DNA of 48,419 nt from contig JAIQFZ010000034.1 in the NCBI GenBank assembly GCA_020073015.1, forward strand, positions 1 to 48,419. Direction: 5' to 3'. The notes under the pieces were generated by a model, which was given only the letters and a program-made list of their open reading frames with translations, was not told the DNA's origin and did no database searches. Shown here in pieces: positions 1-8,752 of this stretch. Position 1 is the stretch's first letter. Every line of letters starts with the position of its first letter. A program made the translations under genes and the position numbers. The stretch is from Terriglobia bacterium. GTDB taxonomy: Bacteria > Acidobacteriota > Terriglobia > Terriglobales > Acidobacteriaceae.

Positions 1-115
1 GGAGGAGGAGGCGGCGGTGCTCGCGGTGGCGGGCGTGTGCCCTGGTTATGAGGAGGAGCGCGAGGAGCAGGGCGAGCTCGAGGACGTGTGCCCATCCGTT
101 GAGGGCGCGGATCAC
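1..115 (-). CDS. Small membrane protein, N-terminal part only (runs off left edge)
   Basis: Reading the minus strand from a GTG at 115, an open frame of 38 codons continues to the window edge without a stop. A short polar start is followed by a Leu/Ala-rich hydrophobic stretch (around residues 11-24, LELALLLALLLIT) and then a very basic Arg/His-rich part, as in a single-pass inner-membrane protein with a cytoplasmic positive tail. The GTG overlaps the TGA of the preceding 68-aa gene (sequence GTGA at 115-112), the same junction as the two others in this cassette, which is the main reason for calling it real. I do not recognise a family. The Leu- and Arg-rich composition partly reflects the very high GC, so the transmembrane call is tentative. 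Confidence 0.45.
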   Translation of the reverse strand, partial: MIRALNGWAHVLELALLLALLLITRAHARHREHRRLLL

Positions 116-318
116 TTGGACACCGTGGGCAGTCGGTGGTGGAAGCCGCAGGCTTGGCAGACGGCGCAGGTGCGGCGGGGTCCGCAGCGGCGGAGGATGA
201 GGGGCTTGCCGTTGCAGTGGAGGCAGCGGGCGAGCTTGGAAGCGCGGCCGGTGCCGTGCTCGGGGTAGACGACGGCTGGCGGCGAGTTCGCTAGCAGAAT
301 TCTCGGCTTGGTGGTCAC
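112..318 (-). CDS. 68-aa Cys-rich (zinc-ribbon-like) protein
   Basis: GTG start at 318 overlaps the TGA of the 143-aa gene (GTGA, 318-315), with a GAGGAG ribosome site about 8 bases ahead. The 68-residue product has CLHC at about residues 35-38 and CAVCQAC at about 54-60, with a further Cys and two His nearby, a spacing that suggests a small zinc-binding fold. The N-terminal third has no cysteines. No family recognised. It is the third gene of a recombinase-led cassette, so a DNA-binding or recombination-accessory role is possible but unproven. The longer open frame reaching up to 816 is a shadow of the neighbouring genes; only the part from 318 has a start with a ribosome site and coding-like content. 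Confidence 0.5.
   Translation of the reverse strand: MTTKPRILLANSPPAVVYPEHGTGRASKLARCLHCNGKPLILRRCGPRRTCAVCQACGFHHRLPTVSK
116..127 (+). repeat. Outlying copy of the TTGGACACCGTG repeat
   Basis: TTGGACACCGTG occurs here at the 68-aa gene/membrane-gene junction and again at 2029-2040 upstream of the integrase; an 11-base copy (TGGACACCGTG) lies at 2018-2028. A 12-base match in three places around one recombinase cassette is more than expected by chance, but no function is shown. Confidence 0.35.
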
Positions 319-746
319 GGCTTCGCTCCTCGTTTCTTTGTCTCGCGCGTCTTGGCCTCGCGTGTTTTCTTCTCTTTCGCTTTCGCCTGGCTCGCCGCTT
401 CGCTGAAGCGCAGGGCGCTGAGGCAGACCTGCAGGGCGTAGAGCGTGGTGCGTCCCTGATCGGGGTTGATCTGTTTGGTGACGAGCAGGTGCGCGATTTT
501 GCGGGAAGCCTCGGCTACGGCTTCGGGGCTGGTGGCGTCGGCGATCGCATGGGCGAGCGGATCGCCGTTGCCGGTGGCTTTGGCGCGGACTTTGGCGGCG
601 TCGATTTCGGCGTCGGTGAGTCCGATGAGTTTCATGAAGGCGGTGGCGAGGTCGCGGCCTTGTGCGGGTTCGTCCAGGTGCTCGCCGGTGAATTGGAGGG
701 CGATGAGGTCGAGGTCGATGCCGGGTTGAGTCTCGGATTGTTTCAC
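315..746 (-). CDS. Hypothetical 143-aa protein coupled to the recombinase
   Basis: I start this at the GTG at 746, because it overlaps the recombinase TGA (GTGA at 746-743) and has AAGGAA about 8 bases upstream. The N-terminal extension to 818 would lie inside the recombinase and is not needed. The protein is mostly helical in character, with acidic and Ala-rich segments (around residues 30-90) and a strongly basic Lys/Arg-rich tail (last ~25 residues) that could bind nucleic acid. No family recognised. Its position directly behind the recombinase and its translational coupling suggest it is part of the same mobile or accessory unit. GC at third positions is near saturation, as in its neighbours and unlike the rest of the window. 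Confidence 0.6.
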   Translation of the reverse strand: MKQSETQPGIDLDLIALQFTGEHLDEPAQGRDLATAFMKLIGLTDAEIDAAKVRAKATGNGDPLAHAIADATSPEAVAEASRKIAHLLVTKQINPDQGRTTLYALQVCLSALRFSEAASQAKAKEKKTREAKTRETKKRGAKP

Positions 747-1881
747 GAGTCGAATTCCTTTCGCTGGCAGAGTCGGGCTTCGGGTGTGCAGTGCGGGGCG
801 GCGGGGCAGTTCGCACAATTGCCGGTTGCGGGGTCGAGGGTGACGGTGGCTTGCTGCTGGCGGAGCTCGCGCAGGTGCTGGACCTTCAGCATGATGGGCT
901 GAAGGTCTTGGAGTGTGATGCGGTCGGCGAGGTAGCGGGCGGTGGTGGTGGGGCTGCGGTGTCCGAGTTGCGCTTGCACGGCGCGAATATCGTGCGTGGC
1001 GTTCCAGACGTCCTCAGCGACGGTGCGGCGGAGGTCGTGGATGCGGAGGTCGGCGCGAATTCCGGCTCGGGTTTTGAGCGCCTTCCACTGCTTGCTGAAG
1101 CGCGGCCTGGGGCCGGTGGTTTGCTCGCGTCGGTTTCTGGGGAGCAGGTTGCCGATCGGCACGGTGCGATCGGAGGAGCGCGGGAGGGACTCGATGATCT
1201 GGCGGAGTTCGCGCGTCACTGGCAAGGTCTGGTGGACGTTGCCTTTGGTGTAGAAGGACAGCGCCTGGAGGTCGTAGTTGTAGTTGGCCAGGGTGATGCT
1301 GGCGGCGGTGCGGTGCCGTAGACCGAGATCGGCGCACAGCAGCAGGAAGAAGCGGAGCCGTGGCGATGCGGCCTCGAGGATCTGGCGGCGCTCCTCGTCG
1401 GTTGCGATCGAGGTGCGCGGTTGGGGTTGGTGGACTCTGGGGACGGCGTCGACGGCGCTGGGCGGAGCGGCGGCCACGCGTTCGAGCCAGCGCAGGAAGC
1501 GGCGCAGGCACTTCGTGTAGTTCGACCTGGTGTGCTTGGCGTAGCGCTTCCGCCAGTTGTCGGCGATGCGTTGCACGCAGGCCGCGGTGAGTTTCGAGGG
1601 GAGCAGGCCGCCGTAGTCGTTTACGAGTTCGGCGAGGGCTGCCGGCGTGTTCGGGTTTTGAGCTTGCGCGCGGATCCACTCCTCAGCGGCTTGCGCAATG
1701 GTGGCCGCTGGGCCGATCGGTTTGGGAGTGTGCCGGGTTCGGGGTTGGCTTGTGCGTGGGCGAGCTGGCGCATGGCCTCGGCGTGGGCCTTGGCTTCCTT
1801 CAGGGTGTCGAAGGCTTTACGATGACGGGCGCCGCTGGCGTCTCTCCAGTCGGCGAAGAATTTGCCGCACTTCTTCAGCAT
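743..1881 (-). CDS. Tyrosine recombinase/integrase interrupted by a -1 frameshift
   Basis: Two frames together make one phage-type integrase of about 379 aa. The N-terminal part starts at ATG 1881 (MLKKCGKFFADWRD) and looks like an arm-binding domain. Its own frame stops at 1621. The frame one base back continues without a stop from about 1720 to 743, giving a SAM-like core-binding domain (AAEEWIRAQ and NWRKRYAKHTRSNYTKCLRRFLRWLE) and the catalytic domain. Catalytic residues are visible: Arg in LGLRHRTAA, HDLRR, LGHRSPTTTARYL with the nucleophilic Tyr. A Cys cluster (CANC, then two more Cys) ends the protein. The switch point coincides with C-CCA-AAC at 1726-1720, so this is either a frameshifted pseudogene, a sequence error or programmed frameshifting. 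It drives the three coupled genes downstream. Confidence 0.75.
1720..1726 (-). other. Candidate -1 slippery heptamer CCCAAAC in the integrase
   Basis: On the minus strand the heptamer reads C-CCA-AAC in the upstream reading frame, which fits the X-XXY-YYZ rule for -1 slippage. After a one-base slip the next codons (CCG ATC GGC CCA) enter exactly the frame that carries the rest of the integrase. The match may be chance at a simple indel; the site type is better known from viruses than from bacteria. Confidence 0.3.
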
Positions 1882-2287
1882 GGGTGGTGTCCTCGGTTCG
1901 GAATGGTGCTGCTGGCTGGTGTGGGCCGGGGTGTTGCGTTGGTGCGGTCGCGTGCGGTGTCCAGCAGGTAAGCAGGTTGGTGGCCAGTGCACCGAGGGGT
2001 GCTTTTGTTGGGGCTAGTGGACACCGTGTTGGACACCGTGTCGCGTGGAGAGTGCGTTAAATCTGGCGATTTAGAACGGTCGAAATAGCCGCTGAGTTAA
2101 GCGCCCCGCCGTTTAGGTTCAACAGTTTGCGGTATGTAATTCTAGCATCGCGGGGCCATTTGCAGGTAACAATCCGCAGCTGAGCTCCATGGGAAAACGT
2201 CATGAGCGTCTCCAAGTTCTTTAACATCCTCCGGTGGCTGACCCGCCTTGTATTCATGCTTGGCCTGGTCCCGGAACGGGCACTGGG
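1882..2287. other. Intergenic region at the edge of the recombinase cassette
   Basis: No convincing gene. It holds the TGGACACCGTG tandem pair (2018-2040), a perfect 6-bp inverted repeat TAAATC-TGGC-GATTTA (2058-2073), and the point (about 2050) where composition drops from very GC-rich to average. A 66-codon frame (2057-2257, minus) has no recognisable features. The compositional edge together with the repeats makes this the likely right boundary of the inserted cassette. Confidence 0.4.
2018..2040 (+). repeat. Tandem TGGACACCGTG pair upstream of the integrase
   Basis: Two direct copies of TGGACACCGTG (2018-2028 and 2030-2040) are separated by one base, about 140 bp upstream of the integrase start. 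Direct repeats in this place are typical of recombinase arm-type sites or of an autoregulatory operator; which, if either, applies cannot be told here. Confidence 0.4.
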
Positions 2288-3959
<1,672 letters not shown>

Positions 3960-3999
3960 GATTTCCTCCGTACACTTTAGAAAGTCGCCGGGCTGTGTC

Positions 4000-4041
4000 C
4001 CCTGGGCTGGCCGATCGCAGGGGCGGGCCGCCAGCCCTGGG
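4000..4041. terminator. Hairpin between TonB receptor and cytochrome c (left copy)
   Basis: CCCTGGGCTGGC (4000-4011) pairs with GCCAGCCCTGGG (4030-4041) with one mismatch and an 18-base loop. No T-run follows, so it could be an mRNA-stability or attenuation hairpin rather than a full terminator. The right-hand copy of the receptor-cytochrome module also has a hairpin in the same place. Confidence 0.4.
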
Positions 4042-4052
4042 ATGACTCCGTG

Positions 4053-7000
4053 CTAGAACGTAAACTTCGCTGAAAATTGAAGCTGCCGCGGGTTGAACAT
4101 CGTTCTCGGTGTCCCAAACAGCGGGTTGGGAATCGGCGCGCCGCCGTTACTTGCTGCGTCACACGTGACTTGGAACTGCTGAATTGCGATCGAAGCAGCA
4201 TCCTTATAGTGTTTTGGAACCGCCCCGCAGAAGTCGATCGTCCCGCCCCCATAAACCGAAGTCACTTCATCTACGTTGGGGCGATTGAAAACATTGAAGG
4301 CGTCCACCGCCAACTGCAGCTTCTTCTGCTCTTTCAAGGCGAACTGGTACGCGAGCCGAATGTCGTTGGAGTAGAGATGGTCACCGCGGTACGAATTCCG
4401 TGGCGAGAGCCCGACCCGGTCTGTCACTGGATTGGTGTCGTTGTTGATGTCGTTACCCACGAAGATCGTGAAAGGCCGACCCGACTGCAAGTTCAGAATA
4501 TCGCTGAACTCGAAATTCCTTAGGAAGGACTTGGAGGGGCCGTGGGCGACAAAGTTTGCGATGAAGCGATGTCGGACATCCTGAACGGAATTCGCTCGCT
4601 CGGCATTCCGGTCGTACAGATCCTGCGGCGTGCTGACGAACGTGGTGAAGGTGCCATCGTCGAAGGTGTGGGAGAAGGTGTAGTTCGCGTTGAAGTTGAA
4701 GTTCTTCATGCGTCCGGTCAGCGAGACGCTGCCCCCGTGGTACACCGAGACGCCGCTGTTGTCGAGGTAATACATCAAACCGGCGTTGGAATACTTGGGT
4801 CCGCTAAATGCATCCCTTCCGTCGGGCAGCTTGTTGCCGGGGAAGCCCACGAACGAAGCCGGGACACAGCCGCTGGCCGGGTCTGACAAAAGTCCTTCTG
4901 GCGGACAGACGTTCAGGTTTTCAGGCCGCACCTGCTTGTGCGAGGCCACGAACAGATAGCCAACGCTGAGCACCAGCCCTTTGCCGAGTTCCTGGTCAAT
5001 TCCAAAACTGGCCTGCTCCGAATAAGGGATGCGGCTATTGTGGTCAATGCCGCCGCCGCTCTGGGTGACCAGCGTTCCCGGAGGTCCGGTGCTAAAGTTG
5101 GCCGGAAATGTTCCATTGAGAATCAGGTTCTTGGCTGCCTCCGCAGGCAAGGGTGGCGCTGACCCATCGGGGTACGTTTGAGGCACCGGGGGAAGAACTA
5201 GAGGCTGGAAGGGGAGGAGGTTCAGGGCCCATGTGGCCGTCTCGTTTCCCTTGCGCACCCACGGCTGCGGCGCACCGGGGATCACGACCTCGCGCTGCGG
5301 ATAGGTCACAAACAGGAAGGTCATGTTGTAGTGGTCATCGAAGATGCCGAAGCCGCTGCGGATGACCGTGTGCTTGGTGGGAGAATATGCCAAGCCGATT
5401 CTCGGTTGGAAGCCGCGGTAATCGTGATTGATGATCTGCGTGAGGCCAGTCTCAAAATCCCAGCGCAAGCCGTAGTTCAAAGTCAATTTGGGCGTAAGCC
5501 GCCACTGATCTTGCGCGAAACCTCCGATGTACCCGTGGTTGATGCGGACAAAGTAATCCTGGGGATCGACATAGGCGTTCTGCCAGGTTGTGGGTACGGG
5601 CGGGGGAGAGCTTCCGTCTACGATAGGACCCGTACCTACCGGGGCACCCCAAAATACGATGGGCACACCGTTCAGACCGAATTGGGGCGGCAGGAAAGCA
5701 GCACAGGGTGGGCCTTCCGCGGGTGCGACAGCATCAGGGTTATCCTGCACAAAGTTGGCAAAGTCCACCATACAGTTAAAGCCTGGGAAGATGATCCGCA
5801 TCGGCGTAAATCCGGGCCAGATCACAAAATCCCAAATGTGATTGAAATCTCCACCAAACCGCCAATAGTGTTTGCCCTTAATCCATGCGAGGCTGTCGGA
5901 AAACTGCACGCGGCTCTCGTTGTTCGCATCGAAGGTTCCGAAATTGTGTCCGAAAAGAAGCGTGTTCGGGATATCAAGATTGGGTTGGCCGGTAACGGCG
6001 GGAAAGGTATTGTGACGCCGCGCGTACTGCACTAGAGCGGTGTTCACCAGTTCCGGCCTGATCAACGTGTTGAGCGTACCGACCAGGGACTGATCGCGGA
6101 TAAAGCTGTCGTGTCCACTGCTGGGCGCGCCGATACCACCGCCGTCGAGAGTCGCGCCGACCAACACGTTGCGGTTGCGGGCGTCAAACGCACCATAGTG
6201 AACGGACAAGTGATTGTTGCTGTTAATTTGATGATCCAGCCTGACAAAACCGTTGTCGTGATCGAGAGTGTTCAAAACGCTCAGATCCTCTGGCGGCAGG
6301 TTCAATGCCGCCTTCACGGCTTGGACGGTGTCCAGATTGTTGATCAGTGTGGCCGGAAAGGTGGGCGATTGCGCGAACCGCTGGCCATCGTAGTTCATGA
6401 AGAAAAATGTCTTGTCTTTCCTGAGAGGCCCGCCCAAGGTTCCGCCAAACTGACCCCGCCGATACTGGTCGAATTGCGACGTCTGCAGAAGTGACCGGGC
6501 ATTCGCCGCCTTGTTACTCAAATATCCATACAGCGATCCGTGCAGGTCGTTGGTTCCGGACTTGGTGACGATGTTCACGATCCCACCCAGCGCCCGGCCG
6601 TATTCGGCTCCGAAACTGTTGTTCACCACGCGGAATTCGCTGACTGCTTCCTGGGAGGGTGTCGAGCGTTGCGAACCTGTCCCCAGATTGATGTAGTCGG
6701 CGCCATCCACGGTGACCGCATTGCTCAGGTCGCGCATTCCTCCGAAAGAAATGCGGGTCACTTCCGTTTCCGTGAAGGTCGACTGAATGCTGGTCCGTCC
6801 CGTCGCGACGCCGGGGGTCAACAGGGCAAAGTCTACAAATTGGCGTCCGTTGGTGGGCAGGCCATCGATGTGGACGGTGTCGATTACCTGACTGGTTTCT
6901 GATCGTGTCGTCTCAACCGGGGGTGCTTCGGTGGTAACTTTAACGACCTCGACGGTAGAAGCTACCTGCAAGGTCACATCGATCGTGGCCGTCTGGCCGA

Positions 7001-7310
7001 CCGTGAGGGGGATGCCAGTCTGCACATACTTGGCGAAGCCCGAGCTCTGCACCGTCAATTCGTAGTGCCCAGGTGGAAGATTCGGCACGAGGTAGAAGCC
7101 GGGGGCGTTGGAGGAAGCGGTGTAAGTCCGGTTCGTGTCCAGGTCGCGCAGCGTCACCGAGGCTCCAGCGATCGTTCGGCCACTCGAGTCCAGGATCGTC
7201 CCGTTGAGTTGAGCAAAGCTAGCCGTGGCTTGCCCGAAAGCCTGTGGTGCCAAAAGCGCAGCCATCACCGCTATTACGCACAGAGTCAGCATTAGACGAC
7301 GTAGTCTCAT
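4053..7310 (-). CDS. Oar-like TonB-dependent outer-membrane receptor (left copy)
   Basis: I start at ATG 7310 (MRLRRLMLTLC), which has GGGGAG upstream and opens directly with a signal peptide (to about APQAFGQ); the 73 codons before it look non-coding. The 1085-aa protein has a carboxypeptidase-regulatory-like beta-sandwich (LNGTILDSSGRTIAGASVTL to PPGHYELTV), a plug domain (ETTRSETSQVIDT, FGGMRDLSNAVTVDGADY, EFRVVNNSFGAEYGRALGGIVNIVTKSG) and a long 22-strand-type barrel ending in AKFTF with the terminal Phe needed for outer-membrane assembly. Such receptors are abundant in Acidobacteriota; the substrate is unknown but the linkage to cytochrome c and pobA suggests an aromatic compound. Paralogous along its length to the receptor at 35348. 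Probably controlled from the LysR box at 7606. Confidence 0.93.
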   Translation of the reverse strand: MRLRRLMLTLCVIAVMAALLAPQAFGQATASFAQLNGTILDSSGRTIAGASVTLRDLDTNRTYTASSNAPGFYLVPNLPPGHYELTVQSSGFAKYVQTGIPLTVGQTATIDVTLQVASTVEVVKVTTEAPPVETTRSETSQVIDTVHIDGLPTNGRQFVDFALLTPGVATGRTSIQSTFTETEVTRISFGGMRDLSNAVTVDGADYINLGTGSQRSTPSQEAVSEFRVVNNSFGAEYGRALGGIVNIVTKSGTNDLHGSLYGYLSNKAANARSLLQTSQFDQYRRGQFGGTLGGPLRKDKTFFFMNYDGQRFAQSPTFPATLINNLDTVQAVKAALNLPPEDLSVLNTLDHDNGFVRLDHQINSNNHLSVHYGAFDARNRNVLVGATLDGGGIGAPSSGHDSFIRDQSLVGTLNTLIRPELVNTALVQYARRHNTFPAVTGQPNLDIPNTLLFGHNFGTFDANNESRVQFSDSLAWIKGKHYWRFGGDFNHIWDFVIWPGFTPMRIIFPGFNCMVDFANFVQDNPDAVAPAEGPPCAAFLPPQFGLNGVPIVFWGAPVGTGPIVDGSSPPPVPTTWQNAYVDPQDYFVRINHGYIGGFAQDQWRLTPKLTLNYGLRWDFETGLTQIINHDYRGFQPRIGLAYSPTKHTVIRSGFGIFDDHYNMTFLFVTYPQREVVIPGAPQPWVRKGNETATWALNLLPFQPLVLPPVPQTYPDGSAPPLPAEAAKNLILNGTFPANFSTGPPGTLVTQSGGGIDHNSRIPYSEQASFGIDQELGKGLVLSVGYLFVASHKQVRPENLNVCPPEGLLSDPASGCVPASFVGFPGNKLPDGRDAFSGPKYSNAGLMYYLDNSGVSVYHGGSVSLTGRMKNFNFNANYTFSHTFDDGTFTTFVSTPQDLYDRNAERANSVQDVRHRFIANFVAHGPSKSFLRNFEFSDILNLQSGRPFTIFVGNDINNDTNPVTDRVGLSPRNSYRGDHLYSNDIRLAYQFALKEQKKLQLAVDAFNVFNRPNVDEVTSVYGGGTIDFCGAVPKHYKDAASIAIQQFQVTCDAASNGGAPIPNPLFGTPRTMFNPRQLQFSAKFTF

Positions 7311-7384
7311 TGCTTCTGCTCCCCGTCTGCATCCAGGGGTCGATCGTCGGAGACCGGCCTGGCGGCAGGCACTGGTGGAAGCAG

Positions 7385-7403
7385 CGTGGGCTTCTTGCCC
7401 ACG
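7385..7403. repeat. Short REP-like hairpin
   Basis: Perfect 7-bp stem CGTGGGC / GCCCACG around the loop TTCTT, in the leader region of the left TonB receptor. Short palindromes of this sort recur between genes in Acidobacteriota; a role in mRNA structure is possible. Confidence 0.35.
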
Positions 7404-7605
7404 GTTCCTATAACCAAGCCGGCCACTGGATGCAATAGTCGAAAAAGATCCGCCACCGGAACCCCACGTCCCGATTGCGGTTTTGCGTATTCGCTCCCAA
7501 CCGGCAACACCAGTTCCGCCGGAGGGCAAAACGACTTACTCACTTCTGTGGCGCAGAGCATGGTTTGAAACTAAGAAAGTGTCCAATACATCTTGGGTCA
7601 GTCTG

Positions 7606-7624
7606 TGATACCCTCCCGGTATCA
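7606..7624 (+). promoter_or_regulatory. LysR-type operator, ATAC-N7-GTAT
   Basis: TGATACC-CTCCC-GGTATCA is a perfect 7+7 palindrome and contains ATAC-N7-GTAT (7608-7622), the consensus known for BenM/CatM-type LysR regulators of aromatic degradation. It sits between the LysR gene (GTG 7801) and the divergent receptor - cytochrome c - pobA run (start 7310). The 490-bp gap 7311-7800 otherwise holds only the hairpin at 7385-7403 and no gene I can support. Confidence 0.7.
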
Positions 7625-7800
7625 TGGTGTGAGGCCGCTTCCCGAGGCAGGTGTGGCAGTGAAGGAATTCAAACGCACATGCAGGGGAGGCTTATACAGA
7701 CCGCAAGAACGATGTGAAACTCCGGAACGCGCCCGCGGGGCATCGGGGACGAGAAAGAAGAAAGCTGCCCGAATACTTTGCAGGTATAGAATACGTCGCC

Positions 7801-8715
7801 GTGGAACTGCGTCACGCCCGATACTTCATCGCCGTCGCTGAATGCCTGAACTTCCGCAAGGCTGCTCAGCAACTACACGTCGCCCAGCCTCCCTTGAGCC
7901 GCCAAATCCGGCAGTTGGAAGAGTACCTGGGCGTCGCGCTCTTCGTGCGTGACAAACGCAAGGTGGAGCTCACCAAGGCTGGCCATGCGTTTCTTGAAGA
8001 GGCGCGCAAGCTCATGGTCCAGGCCGGCCATGCCGCCGATGTCGCTCGCCACGCGCAGAAGGGCGAGTTCGGAACCATCAAGATCGGGATTGCCTCGGGG
8101 TTGGGAGGGGTGGTCAGCAAGGTCGTGTTTGAGCACCGCCGGCGATTTCCTACGATCGAGGTCGAATGCCGGGATATTTTCTCCAATTTTCAAAATGAAG
8201 CCCTGCGCAGACGTGAAATCGACGTCGGTTTTTTGCGGCCTCCGGTGGACCAGGTGAATCTGGAGTGTGAGTTGCTTTACGAGGAAGAGTTTGTGGTGAT
8301 CCTGCCCAAGAGCCACCATCTGGCAAAACGCAGATCGCTACGCTTGAAAGATATCGCGGATGAACCGCTGATTATCTTCGACCGGACTTTTTCCACTGGT
8401 CTTTACGACAGGATCGTCGGGATGTTCAGCCGGCAAGGTTTCACACCGCACTTGATCGTAACCCATGTGGAGGCCCATGAAGAAGCCGGAGCGATTATGG
8501 TCGCATCCGGCAAGGCGATCTTTGTCGGTGCGGGCGCCATCGTCAATCGCTCGGTTTCCGGCCTGGAGTTGGCTTCGGTACGTCTCAGTGAACCGGAAGC
8601 CAAGATCGAAGTCTATGTTGCGTGGCGAAAACGTGAAGATTCAGCCACCGTTCTGGCATTCCTGGATTCGGTGCGCCGAGCTTTGAGACAACCGGTGCAT
8701 GAGGACATTGCCTAG
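7801..8715 (+). CDS. LysR-family regulator, BenM/CatR-like
   Basis: 304-aa transcription regulator. The GTG at 7801 (VELRHARYF) fits the family N terminus exactly, and the longer frame from 7714 adds 29 atypical residues. The winged HTH lies at about residues 4-63 (ARYFIAVAECLNFRKAAQQL, HVAQPPLSRQIRQLEEYLG, LTKAGHAFLEEA), followed by a two-lobed effector domain (VGFLRPPVD, YEEEFVVILPKSHHLA, MVASGKAIFVGAGA). The HVAQPPLSRQIRQLE recognition helix is typical of regulators of aromatic catabolism responding to compounds such as muconate, benzoate or 4-hydroxybenzoate. Divergent from the receptor - cytochrome - pobA run, with an ATAC-N7-GTAT palindrome between. Effector not deducible. Confidence 0.92.
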   Translation: MELRHARYFIAVAECLNFRKAAQQLHVAQPPLSRQIRQLEEYLGVALFVRDKRKVELTKAGHAFLEEARKLMVQAGHAADVARHAQKGEFGTIKIGIASGLGGVVSKVVFEHRRRFPTIEVECRDIFSNFQNEALRRREIDVGFLRPPVDQVNLECELLYEEEFVVILPKSHHLAKRRSLRLKDIADEPLIIFDRTFSTGLYDRIVGMFSRQGFTPHLIVTHVEAHEEAGAIMVASGKAIFVGAGAIVNRSVSGLELASVRLSEPEAKIEVYVAWRKREDSATVLAFLDSVRRALRQPVHEDIA

Positions 8716-8752
8716 TTCCTGGAAAGGTGTCCCTCGCCGCAAGGTAGAGATC

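Noticed and set aside
2058-2110. tRNA-like segment (a D-arm-like AACTCAGCGG on the minus strand) as an integration target
   Set aside because: No T-arm GTTCRA motif and no acceptor stem could be paired; only a short inverted repeat is real.
2057-2257. 66-codon minus-strand frame next to the integrase cassette
   Set aside because: No recognisable motif, no good ribosome site, and it covers the repeats and the compositional edge; more likely non-coding.
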